Origin: Eledone cirrhosa
Taxonomy: Eukaryota; Mollusca; Cephalopoda; Octopoda; Eledonidae
DNA: 64,000 nt
Assembly (NCBI GenBank): GCA_964016885.1
Contig: OZ024743.1
Span: 184,631,903-184,695,902, forward strand
Direction of reading: 5' to 3'
This document shows positions 1-12,100 of this stretch, piece after piece; the first letter of the stretch is position 1; each line of letters starts with the position of its first letter. The notes below the pieces were generated by a model that made no database searches, was not told the origin of the DNA, and saw only the letters and a list, made by a program, of their open reading frames with translations. The position numbers and the translations under genes were made by a program.

Positions 1-44
1 TTGTTAAAAGATATAAGTAATATTTAATTCCTCATTCTTCCTAT

Positions 45-1175
45 ACATTCAATGTGAGAGTCGGACTCGGCCAAGGGTGCGTATGGTCACCTCTCCTGTT
101 CATTATTTACATGAACAAGGGCGGTGGATTGGCACTATCGGACTATAACTCTATGCTTTGCAGCATAGAATTATGTTCTAAGTTCAAATCCTGCCGAGGT
201 TAGCTTTGTCTTTCATCCTTACGGGGTCGATAAAATAAAGCACAAGTAATGTGCTGGGTCGATTTAATAGACTTTCCCCTTCCCTTCAAATTGCTGGTCT
301 TGTGCCTAAAGTAGAAACAATTATTTACATGAACAGGATTGACAATATCAATACTGACAGGTTTAAAATCAGTCGGCTGGAATTTGCATACGACATGGTG
401 TTACTTAACTCGACAGAAGGTGGTCTCCGACTTGCACTTATAGGTTTGATATCGAGTGCTGAATAGCTGGAATGAAAATCAGTGCTGCGAAAACTGAGAC
501 ACTCATCCTCACAAGGAAGCCTGCCTAATGCACTCTACATGTAAATGGAGTTCCACTGAAGCAGGTAGGGAAGTTCAAGTATCTCGGGCCGTGTTCATGA
601 GTGATGGAAGGCAGGAGGCTGAATTAAGTGCAATAATTGAAGGAGCTGGTGAAGTAATGCGCCAGCTTCAGCCTTCAGAAATAAGAAGTGGGTAGGCGTA
701 AAAGCCAAATTCGCTGTCTTCAATTCGGTATTCGAGCCAACCTTTACCTATGATCACGAATCTTAGGTAATAGCCGAAAGAATATGATCGCGAATACAAA
801 CGGCCGAAATGGGATTCCTCCGACGGATCATTGGAGTAACATTACGTGATAGAGTGCGTAGCTCGGAGATCAGAGAGTCACTCCAGGCAGAGTCGCGACT
901 TCTTCGAATTGAGAGACCACAGCTTCGATACTATGGGTATGTGGTTAGATTGTCTCGGGAGAGAATTGCTGGACAGATTTTACGGGCAAAACCAACCGGC
1001 AGGAGACCCAAGCAAGATGGTTGGATAACATCTATGAGCTTGGCTGGTCTCGCTTAGGGATCCAGCTAAATCAGTTGGAGACGGTTGCTTCTGACAGGAC
1101 CTGCTGGAAGAAGTGGTTGAGGACTCTGTCCCCACGGCCCTCTCAGGAATAAGTGGGTGAAAAAGAAAAAGAACA
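45..1175 (+). mobile_element. LINE fragment (RT palm to C-terminus), split by a SINE
   Basis: This is a decayed non-LTR retrotransposon ORF2 fragment. It begins in the RT palm with a readable 'GQGCVWSPLLFIIYMN' motif, is broken at 118-319 by a SINE, and resumes with 'RIDNINTDRFKISRLEFAYD', where the usual YADD box reads AYDM. The C-terminal part (about 480-1057) carries 'KFKYLG', 'AEMGFLRRIIGVTLRDRVRSS', 'RIERPQLRYYGYVVRLS' and 'GRRPK', the R-W-GH-V-R-M/GRPR region found downstream of RT in many LINEs. Stops and frameshifts interrupt it. The 3' end is 'aataagtgggtg' followed by a purine-rich (GAA)-like tail. A diverged plus-strand copy of the same family lies at 39370-39825 and an inverted 3' piece at 1252-1440. 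The clade is uncertain. Confidence 0.75.
102..335 (+). mobile_element. tRNA-derived SINE with 16-bp target-site duplication
   Basis: The SINE body spans about 118-319 and starts 'ggcggtggattggcac'. It has a tRNA-like B box (gttcaaatcctgcc), a conserved core (ctttcatccttacggggtcg, then ataaaataaag) and the end 'cctaaagtagaaacaatta'. It is flanked by the direct repeat attatttacatgaaca at 102-117 and 320-335. Removing the SINE rejoins the LINE reading frame. Part of the repeat may overlap the SINE's own 'attat' end, so the true duplication is 12-16 bp. Confidence 0.85.
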
Positions 1176-1207
1176 ACCAAATAATCTTTTTACCAGTTAC
1201 ATATAAT

Positions 1208-1251
1208 CTTCTTCTTCTTCTTCTTCTTCTTCTTCTTCTTCTTCTTCTTCT
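1208..1251. repeat. (CTT)n/(GAA)n microsatellite
   Basis: About 14 perfect CTT units. It lies at the 3' end of the inverted LINE piece that follows and is best read as that element's (GAA)n tail on the minus strand. Confidence 0.9.
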
Positions 1252-1440
1252 CCGCCCATTTATTCCTAGGAGCGTTGTTGGGGAAGAGTCCTCAAGCACG
1301 CCTTCCAGCAGCTCCTATAAGAAGCAACTGTCTCTAATTGATTAGAGTGGATCCCCAAACGCGATCAGCCAAGCTCATTGATGTTATTCAACCATCTTGC
1401 TCGGTGTCTACCCTTGGGTCTCCGCCAAAGTTGTACAGAT
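1252..1440 (-). mobile_element. Inverted 3' end of the same LINE family
   Basis: The reverse complement matches the last part of the 45-1175 element: the 'aataa' end, the 'gaggactc...ccc' segment and the GRPR-like 'cggagacccaag' segment. Two copies of one family therefore meet tail to tail with the (GAA)n tract between them. Confidence 0.7.
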
Positions 1441-2270
1441 GCTCTCATAAATACAGGGAGTCAGTGATTAGTCCGTTGAAATTCTATAACCAATGGCATA
1501 AATGTATAAAATGCGGTATTAAAGAAAGGAATATTGCTCCCACAGACGTTCTAACCAGTATCCAGAAAAAAAGGCCAAAACTCAGCTGATCCGTTTAAAT
1601 TCTCTCTCTGTCACACTAGCCTCTGGCTCACAGTTACGCGGTCTTCTTCCCTTCCTGCTTATACCGTTACTTCAATGGTCTATTCTCCTTGAAGCTTCCT
1701 GAACTCATACCACCTCTGACTCCTTACTCGTCTCTCTTCCCAGACCCCCTCGCCACTAACAACTATACCCTGTCCTTTCTGTTCAAATCGTCTGTCATCT
1801 GAAACATCCTGCTCGTGTATTTTCCAAAGAAGTAAACTTGCAACAAATTAAAAGTAATATCAATTGCGTCGATTTCACCAGTCTCGAAGAGCCTTGGAAT
1901 AACATGCGTACTGTCCCCTCTTTCAGACAAAGGACCAGGTATATATTTAAATAAAAAAGGAAAAAAAAAACTATTGCTGAAGTAAAATACTCAATACTTG
2001 GGGTAGTCGAGTATGAGTATATTAGAAAAATTCGAGGCCCAACGGCTGATCTCTTGCTGTTCCGACAACCAGTTCCAGATTGTTGACAAGCAGACTTGCA
2101 GTGGCGTGGCTGTACACAGACAACCACAACCATCACTATCACATGATATATTCCTGGACAGTGTGGGAGAACTTTTGACGCGTGACACCTCATCGCCCCA
2201 GCAGACAAAACAGAGAATGTGTTATCCCGGAAGATAAGGAGATTGGCGCATTGAAATAGCCATTCCAACC
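1441..2270. other. No gene; degraded repeat sequence
   Basis: I see no coding exon. About 1975-2100 contains 'gagtatgagtatattagaaa' and 'cggctgatctcttgc', which match in inverted orientation a short element at about 4220-4340. The rest is unrecognised. Confidence 0.5.
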
Positions 2271-2274
2271 TACA

Positions 2275-2370
2275 GGGTTCACTGCTGACCAACTCTGTCC
2301 TGATAGCAGCAAGTAGAGTAGAGGGTTCACTCCTGACCAACTCTGTCCTGATAGTAGCAAGTAGAGTAGG
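2275..2370. repeat. 48-bp tandem duplication
   Basis: Two adjacent units, 2275-2322 and 2323-2370, both beginning 'gggttcact' and ending 'agcaagtagagtag', with only a few differences. Confidence 0.85.
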
Positions 2371-3100
2371 TAGTTGTTTCGGATACCCAGCACGTCAGAA
2401 GTCTCCGCCGTTATATGTTCAATGAAAACCTCTCGGAAAGCGGCCGATACTTCAACAGCTTGCAATCTTTAGGTTGTCAGGCAACTAAATCTGCGTCTGC
2501 CGCTGTTTTCAGCAAGTTTCTGCTGGAGTGAGCGTCATTGCATGTCGCATCCCAGATGGGGCGGGGAGAGCTTTGCAGTGCGGATTAGGGTTGATATGTG
2601 TATAAGCTACGATAATGAATTGCAGAAACAGAAGATTGCGGAGCGAAATGTCATGTAGTGATATTTAGATACATCGCTTTACATTTTGTGCGAATCGATT
2701 ATCCCTTTCAACCTTTCGGAATATCAGAACAATTACCATGACCACAAGTGTGAGGTATCGCGTGGGAGTGGAGCTGCTTTGTTGCTGTCCGTCCACTGCT
2801 GGTGAGAGGCCTGGGGTTTGGGAACGTATTTGTGAGTTATAGCAGATATCATAAGTAAACTCGATAATTTTTTCGTGTTTTTAATCTTATATTTATGCTT
2901 TTATATCATATTATTGCTGTGTTTTCGCTTTTGTGTAATATCAGCTTATATTTGTGGATAAAACTATCAAGAGGTGAATGTAAAAAATGATAGGAAAAGA
3001 GACTGATAGGGAAAGAAAGAGAAAGTGTTTAAACTCAATCATGCCGAAAAGAGTTAACTCCCCTGCTAAATAGCCAGTGACTGGTTTACGAAGGTGAAAT
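2371..3100 (+). promoter_or_regulatory. Probable NRDE2 promoter and 5' UTR region
   Basis: The sequence upstream of the NRDE2 start codon holds no recognised repeat or exon. It is less AT-rich at 2400-2600 and AT-rich at 2840-2990. The start context is gtgaaatATGG, with G at +4. I cannot place the transcription start or exclude a non-coding first exon. Confidence 0.35.
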
Positions 3101-6100
3101 ATGGCTGACGATGTAGGAGCGAATTCTTTCAGCAGCACCTCATCTACTGTTCCTGTAGCTTGTCAGGGAACTTCACAGGACTACCAGATGCCGTCTCCCG
3201 AAACAGGTTCCAATAAAACTACTACAAAATTAGCTACTTCAGATCAAAATCCATCTCCAGTACCTGGCTTGTTCCCAGCTTATTGCGTTCAATCTGACAT
3301 TGCACTAGAAGCAAGTCATGAAAACTGTAAGTTGACTATTGGTGGAATCTGTTTTAATTCTTTATATTTGATTTTTTTTTAATAATGATTACCTTATTTA
3401 TTTTTTATTTCTTATAAGTATAATCTTGTTTTTTATCTGAAAAAATCATAATTTGTTTTACTTACAAATCTACACACTCGCATCGACAATTTATCTAAAT
3501 ATGCAGGTTTCCTATTACCGATCAATGGCATTAAAAGAAAATTTTCTATTTCTATATTTTAATGTCACGTCTAATCAGCAATGAGAACTGTAAATTAGGT
3601 TCCATGTTCATTCAGGTGTGATGTCCGTTTGTTGACGTACTTTCCGATTCCTTCGTATAAAATATAAAATAATTAGTTTTTCTTATTCTGATATTTTACT
3701 ATTTATTATTATTATATTATTTTTTTTTTCGTTGAATGGGTTAACTGCCACGACTCTTACTGTTTTGTTTATTGTTTTTATAAAAATATAATATATTTCC
3801 CGTTAAGATACTTTTTCGACATGAAGGTGCAATTGATAAATATGTCCTTCTAAGATATTGATTACGTAAATACAGATCACCCTTAAAATATACACGTATC
3901 ACCAACCCAGTAATATCCATGTGGATATATAGTGATGGGTGTTTTGTCACTTATGTTGACTTGGGTTTGTTTGTCAACAATAGTTCGATAATCGAAATAT
4001 ATAGATTTTTGTATTCGCATGAACATAAAGTGTGCCCATCGTTTCAGCATTAAGGTTATATGTATAGAGAGAGGGAGACACAAAGCTTTCATCACTGAAA
4101 TCTGCTCGAATTCTGGACAGACATTGGACATAATACCTTTCTGCGATGTACCAAAAAGGAATGGACACACCTAGTATTGAAATGTTCAATGGCTGCTGTC
4201 ATATATATATATATATAAGAAAGAGTCGGAACCCGACGGCTGAGCTCTTGCCATTTTGTGAGCTAGTTCCAGACTCAGTCTGGAACTAACTGTCGAAACG
4301 GCCCGACACTTTCTAATATAATCACACTCTACTATCCCAAGTATCGAGTACTGAATAATGGTCTTACTAGTTTGATGCTGGTTTCATCCTCTCATATATA
4401 TATATATGTATATATATATATAATATGTAGGTTCCCGAGTTGTATCGGGGGATGGGTAACCACAGTTAGAAAAAGTACTCAATACGTTGGTAGCGTATAG
4501 TCAGCTTTATTATATATAGAAATGACTTCGATAGGACTAGGAACTGTTTCATTCGTATGGAATCATCATTCCTGATGAGTTCATACAAATGAAACAGTTA
4601 TATATATATATATATTGATATATTGTTGTATCGTCGGTTTCAGTTATTGCACACCAGCCACGCTAGGGCACCTTGCAAATTCTTACAAAAAATGGGAAGA
4701 AATCTAAAACGGAACTTAATTATGTTACGCTATTTATTGGAGTCCATTCATTAATTTTTTTAACAATATAAAAATGATTACGAAATGTTATTTGAGTAGT
4801 TTATATCGTGTCTGAGTATTAAATGTTGTTGTTTTCCTCTTGTCTTTACCGGACTAAAAAAATTGTTTAAAGTCCTTAAGATTTTTAGACCAAAGATAGG
4901 CAAAATGAGGTGCTAATTTATACATTTGGCTATTTAAGTGTGCTTCATGGCAAAGACTAACTTTAATTTAATTTTGAGAATTATTATTTGATTTGGTTTA
5001 TTAATCAGTGAACGTTATGAAAAAATATATTTATCATTCAAAAGTGTTTTTAAAAAAAATCTTCAGCTCCCGAGGCTTGTTTTATGAATTTTTTTACCCC
5101 AGGTTAGTAGCCATAGAGGATCAAACGTGTTCCTGTCGTGGCTATCCGGTTTTATTTTTTCCAGACTTGCTATATCTTTAAGACAATTGGATGTGATTTA
5201 AGAAACTCTTAAGTAGAGGTTCACTCGTAAGCGTTTTTTAAATTTTTTTTTATCTCCATTTGTTTATTTCAGTCATTGGTCTGTGCCCATTCAACACATG
5301 TATTTAATTCAGTCTCTTATTCAATCTGTGTTTATCGAACTGATATGTTAGGGGAAAAAGGGATACAAAACCGGTGTTTAGACTGGTGTAAACATAAACA
5401 CAAACACTTATATGGTGTGTGTATGTGTGCGCGCGCGCACATGCATATACATAACCAACTGCTAATCGTAAAAATACATATTGTTTTGCTGATAGAATTG
5501 AACATGTTAAATTCTTTTTTTTTTTTCATTTGTGTTATGTTTTCTGTTTGGTTCTATTCCTCAGCCTCAGACCTTGCTTGGCTCTCCAACAAAAGTTATC
5601 CTAATGAACTGAATGTTGTTAATTCTACACTGCCATCAGTTAGCAACATTGCTGAGGAATCTAGTGATGAGGGCAGGTGAGTTGAATCTTGGTTTGGTTT
5701 CTACAGTTGGATGCCCTTCTTAACGCCAACCACGTTATAGTGTGGACTGGGTGCTTTTTATCATAGCACCAAAGTGACGTCTAACAGGGTGGACTGGGCG
5801 TTCATTCGTCGTGTCATCAACACGATCATCTAACAGGGTGGACTGGGCGTTTTTTTTTGTGTTGTGTCACCAGCAGGACCATCTTACAGGGTGGACGGGT
5901 GCTTTTTTTCGTGTCACCAGCACGACCACCTCACTATGTGGGTTGAGTGCTGCCTCTTATGTTACCAGCATGATAACCTTATGGGGTGGACTGAGTGCTT
6001 TTGTTGTTGTTGCACCAGATCGCGATACAGAGTGGACTGTGTTTTTTGCCATGGCAGTGAGAGAGTAAATGTGAAGCATGTGTGGGGTCGAGGTGAGTGG

Positions 6101-9100
6101 TGCAAACGTGTAGTTGGTGGTTGTGTGTATGTGGTGTGCATATTATGATGCATGTTAAGTGTGTTGGTAGTGGAAATGCAACGGATAGGTTGTGTTGATT
6201 TGATGAGTGTTTGGATGAAAAGAATAATGCCATGATTGAGTTGTTAACAATGTTTATTTTATAATAACAATATTCGATTTGATTTGAATATATCCGTACA
6301 ATAAATTGGTAGCTGCTACGAGCTACGTAAATGTATGTATCAGAGAAGACGATATAATATATGTTAGGTTGTGTCTTGCAGATACAATATGGTAGGAAGA
6401 ATAGGATGAGAGTATAATATAACAATATGAACTTACTATGCGGTGTGTGTGTGTGTCTATTCTTAGTGTATCTTATTCTCATAGTAGTAATGGCCAATCT
6501 CTCAGACAGGCGTGACTGGCTGGCTGTCTGGCTGAGAAGGTAGGCCAGTGAGGGTCAGGAGAAAGATAAGGTGAAAGGTCTACTGACGCCACATAGTTAT
6601 CTTTTTGACTGTTGCTTCGATACTTCTCCTGTTCCCTCAGTCCTTGTATTTATAATAAGTGCTAAAGTTAGAAGGATGGATATATAATCTGACCTGCGGT
6701 TAGCATCTCCCAAGGGGTTGGGGTCACAGGTCAAATGGAATGTCATCCATCATCGTTGACAGGACAAAGGCGAGAACTTCTAACGATTGAGTGTCCCAGA
6801 GGCGGGAAAGCTCAGATTCGGTTTCGAATCTTCGACGGTAAAACATAGGAGTATTCCGTTATAGAAGTATGTGTGTATGCACACAAACACACGTATCCCT
6901 GTGTACACACACGTGTGTGTGTTTGGCAGGTATGTATGGTTATTGGGGTGTATTATGTGGTTGTATGTATTGGTGTATGCATGTGTGTGTATACGGATGG
7001 GGTGGGGTGAGTTTTTGAATTTAGTATGGTCCGAGTTGGGTCTGTATCCAGGTTGGTTAGTCCGAAGTGTATTGTGGAAGAGAAAGGAATTGTGGGTGAG
7101 TGGTAGCCACCGGAAGTTTGTGATGGGGCAGAGTTCTAAGAGTGTGGGGTGTTATGGTCAGCAGTAAAATAGAGTGTAGGGGACGGAAGTTGAAGGAGAG
7201 TGTGGTGGGTGAGGGAATTGAGAGTCGGTGTGACAGAGTGGGAGCTGCTAGAGCGAATGGTACAGATGGTGTGGTGGTGGTAATGGATTGGATGACGGAT
7301 GTATTTGTGTCAGAGTGTGTGTATATGCCATTTGTGGCAGGGTGGTAGGTAGATATAAACCATAATCAGAGATGTAAATAATAATAGAAATTCCTCTCAC
7401 AATGTTAATAGATCTGAAATGGTTATTTGGAACCCATCATTATCATCATAAGAAAGTGAGAACAATTTTGTTAAACATATTTACTTTTGGCTAACATTGC
7501 TGAATGTTATACATTTTTATGTTTATTTTATTTGTCTCCCAGCAGTGGTTTCACTTCAACTGATGACGATGATTATGATGATGGTGATGATGAAAATAAA
7601 GAAGAGAAGGATGAGGAGGAAGAAGAAGAAATGGTTGTTAATAATGATGACAAAAACAGCACAAAAGACAGCAAAACTAAGATTCAACAGGTTTTTGGTG
7701 AAGATGACCAAAACAAAGGTATGACAGTTGATGTATTTTAACTTGGTTTCTGCCTCCCTCCAAGAGTGGATGGGAAGAAATCAGAGATACATATTCTTTC
7801 TTTCTCTTACTGATTTCAGTCATTAGACTGACACCATGCCTTGAAAAGATTTAGTTGTTCATATCAACCCTAATATTTAAATATCTATTTGACTTATGAA
7901 GCACTGGGAAAATTAGATATGAAGTCATTCCAACACAAATTACAATAAGTATAGTCAAGCACTATAAATAAAAGTTGAAAAAATGGGGCAAAGTATCTCT
8001 GGGGATGGGAAAAAGTGGACAGAGTTACCTGCAAGGAATCGAACCCAACATATTTTGGATGCTGGGTGAGTGTATTGTTATACTTAGGAGTCCTTGAGCA
8101 CTGTTTGGCTTCATTTAGAAGATTTTAAGTTTGTATGATACTTATTTTATCAAGTCTTTTTGTCAAAACACTTAGTTACACAGCATAAACAGACAGTAAA
8201 CATACACAGATACACACACACATGTATATATAATTGTTTCTACTTTTGGCACAAAGCCAGCAATTATCCAGTACATTATGGTATTTTATTTTATCGCCCC
8301 CGTAAGGATGAAAGGCAAAGTTAACTTCGGCGGGATTTGAACTCAGACCATAAACATGTATATATAATGGTAAACAGATAGGCACACATATGTATATATC
8401 AGTAAATAGACACAGACATAGGTATATAGTAAACAGACACGTGTATATATGCAGGAAACACAGACACATCAAGAGATATCAACATAAATGAACCTGTATT
8501 TTTACAATTCTAACTCGCCCGTCTCCTCAATCTATCTTATTTCTCATTCTTTCTTCTGATGAAGGACTACCGTCCGAAACCTTAAGACCCTCTTCTTGCT
8601 ATATCAAGCGTTAACCTAATATATCCCTTCCATATACTGTACTGATTGTGTTGTTATTTCTGTTTACCTTTTACATACATATATATATATATATAAATAT
8701 AAAGACACCAAAGAATCAATGTGTTTTCAAACTAACACGTTTCAGTTGATAGAACTTCATCCCGAGACCGTATAGTTACAGACTTGAAAATTTGTTCAAA
8801 ATTTATTTATGGTTTTATACTAAGACCATCAGGAATTGGTTCAAGATCAGCATCATATATATATATATATATATATCAATCACAAAGCATTGGTCAACCA
8901 ATGGCTATGGTAGAAGAAACTTACATAAGGTACCACGCAATGAGTGAACTCAAACTCCTTAATCACATAGCTATACTTGCACTGATATATTCCTGTTTAC
9001 TTTTCTGTTTCTCATTTTTGGATATCTTCCCTTTGTTGTCCTGTCTATTAATTGATTGTGAGAGTTAGATGTGACATAGCTAGGTACACATTTTTTGTTG

Positions 9101-12100
9101 TGAGCCTAGACAGAACTTTTTATTCTTATATTGTAATTGCTTAATTCAGTAAATTGGCATATTCATTAGAACATTGGATTAAATACCTTGGTATTTGTTC
9201 CAACTCTCTGTGCTCTGAGTTCAAATCCCACCAAGATTAACTTTGCCTTTGAGCTTTTTGGGATCAACAAACAAAGTACCAGTTCAGAATTTTACAGAAT
9301 TAACTAGAATTTATATTTACCTATAAATATTTCATTTAACCAATAATTTTGTTTTTATATAAATTTGTAGTACTGGTGCCTCAATAAAGTGCACCCAATT
9401 TCTTTGTAAAGTGATTGGCATTAGGATAGGCATCCAACTGTAGAACCCATTCATGGAATGAATAAACAAGACATGATTCTCCAACTCTTCTAGTCTCAGA
9501 CCATGACAACCCAGCCAACATATACCTGCATAGAAAATGAACGTAAAATTATGATGATGAATTACTATATGAATAAATAGCTTAAACCTTTATTAATTGA
9601 AATCTACCATGTTATACACATGAATTGATAATCCTTTTGATATCAGCCTGAGTAAAAACTGTCTCTGGTTCTATGAAACAAACCAACCCATTGTGAAGTC
9701 TTCCTATTTAAATAAAAAATCTTTCAACACAATTCTATACAAGAACCATAGTTTAAGTTTTGATCTTAGTAATGAAATAATTAATAATTTTAGTAAATTC
9801 CTCAATATTCTTCATTAATTAATTGAAATAGCTTGTATATCATTAGAAGTACAGTCACACAATGGCTAAGTTAATGATGTCTTATACCTATTGCTTTTGT
9901 CATTATCATGTTATGCCTTCTACATAGGCTGGCATGGGTTGAACAGGTTGGCTAGTGCAAAAGGAGATGGGTTGTGAAGACACAGCTTCTATATTTTGGC
10001 ATAGTTTCTACAACTGTATGCCCTTCTTAACACCAACCAAAGTGTACTAGGTGCATTTTATCATAACAACAGCACAACTACTTCAGAGAATGTAGTGGGT
10101 GCATTTTATCATGGCACTATCACTGCCATTTTACAGAGTGTATTGGGTGTATTTTATCATCGCACCACCATTGCCACTTTATAGTGTACTGGGTTCATTT
10201 TATCCTGTGGTACCACAACTACCACTTTAAAAATAATAATAATAATGAAAATATTGTGTACAGTGCTCAGGTGCACTACAACTCATCAAAAGTGTATGTA
10301 TAGTACATAGGGTAATGTACAAACGTCAGGAAAATGAACAGAACATGAGCCATGATATACACGTGTGCATGTGTATGGAAGGGGGACATCAGGTGTAATT
10401 TTGGCGAATTTCGGGAAGCATGAGGGTTTTAAAGGATGCAGTGTCTCAGCAGCTAACAACTGACGCAGGCAGTTTGTTCCATGCTTCAACTCTAAGCGTG
10501 AAAAAATGTTTCCGAAAGTCATGGGAGCTGTGCTGTTTTCTGACTTTCTAGGCATGTCCACGTGTGTTAGACACATGGAGATCAAAAAGGTGCTCAGGGT
10601 TGTTGTTGGCGAGATGGTTAATAACTTTGTGGGTGTTTACCAAGTCAGTTGCCAGACGTCAGAGCTCAATGAATCTATGCCCAGGGAAGCAAGGCGTTCA
10701 GAGTATGGTAGGTGTCTGATGGATGGTATGCACTTCGTTGCACGTCTCTGAACAGTGTGTTTTCTTGCTTATTAATAAATAAATAAATAACAATTGCAAA
10801 ATAAGTAAAACAATTTGATGTTTTCTGTTTGAAGATGGTTCTTCTAAGAAAAGCTCAAGACACCAGATTACAGAAAATAGCCACACAATTAAGAGAAAAC
10901 ATAAATCTAAGAAACACAAGCATTCTAAAAAGTCTAAGAAATTAAAGTATGAAAAAGTGGATAAATATGGAAAGTAAGTATAAATTATTTACCTGTATGA
11001 AGGTATTAACTAACACAGGTACCTTATGCACATTTCCGGCTGTCTCTGATATGTATCAGTAGGTAGCTTCTGTGCGTTACCAACATTCACAGGCAGCAAA
11101 TTGGCAGAGTTGTTAGAGTGTCAGGTTAAATGACTCGTTATTTGTTCCTGTGCTCTGTGTTCGAATTCTGCCAAGATCAACTTTCCCTTTCCTCCTTTCA
11201 GGGTTGATAAACTACCAGTCCAGGGGTGGTATCTGTTCCAGCTCTGTGCACTGTGCATTCTGAGACCCAATCCCATCTCCATTTACTGGAAAAGTAGTAT
11301 TATTCCTATCAAGAGTTGCAACCAGCAGATAGTATCAGCAATAGAAAGACAAATGGAAACACAGCTTCCTTGGTTTGATCTGATGATTGGCTCCTATTCT
11401 ACATACAGTGTTTGTCTCTGAGACCAAAATATCAGTATATAAAAGTCCCATCCACTGTGTCTCAAAGGTTATGATGATAAGAGAACTGATGACAACATCT
11501 AAACTCTAAAATCCTCATTCATGTTAATGCTAATGCTGCCTTTTATACCCTCTTACATAACTTGAGCATTCTCACAAGCCTTTTGTCCATATGTAACATT
11601 CTTATTGCTCAACAGGCTGCAAATTCTGCAACTCTATCAAAGACCTCCCAGTTGACAAATGTAAAATAGAGTTGTTTGTTGTTAGTTAAGAACTTCTCTT
11701 GCTTTTGTAGTATCAACAATATATCATGTAATCTTTCATTATAAATACAATCACAAATTAACTCTTACACTAATTTCACTATAACCTTTTATATTATTTT
11801 CATAACTTGGCTCAATTGCATTAATCAAAATGAAAAAGATATTTCCTCTTCTTTCTAGAAATCTTGCTGAACTCTATAAAGGTATTCCTGGTCAAATTTT
11901 CCTTGGAGATAATGTAAAACCATCTCTTGAAAACACATTCAGAATTGACTGCAAAGCTGATACTAGCATTTGGACTTATGGTTCTCTTTATAAGTTACAC
12001 GTTGCTAAATATTTTCAATGCTGCAAATTTTGTCTGGGACTAACAGATGACAATGCTCGTTGTTTATTAAGTAACCAAACCACATCATCTTCAAGTGAAG

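Larger units (their letters stand above)
3327..5564 (+). other. NRDE2 intron 1
   Basis: AT-rich intron. It contains (TA)n tracts at 4201-4217 and 4396-4422, a palindromic short element (4220-4345) and a hairpin element (4433-4605), listed separately. I see nothing recognisable in 3380-4190 or 4620-5270. Confidence 0.8.
7719..10834 (+). other. NRDE2 intron 3
   Basis: Holds SINE and LINE pieces listed separately, a (TA)n tract at 8855-8876 and PLE-like terminal sequence at 8500-8790. I recognise nothing in 7740-8220, 8880-9120 or 9600-9860 apart from possible old MITE sequence near 9640-9700. Confidence 0.7.

Noticed and set aside
4530..4605. Functional hammerhead ribozyme at the 4.5-kb hairpin
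   Set aside because: CTGATGA and GAAAC are present, but the bases that would form stem II are the same ones needed for the GAAAC core, so the fold is a simple hairpin.
6871..7348. Two overlapping plus-strand frames in GT-rich sequence
   Set aside because: They lie inside NRDE2 intron 2, have biased composition (Val/Trp/Gly/Cys-rich), show no recognisable domain, and the flanking exons join without them.
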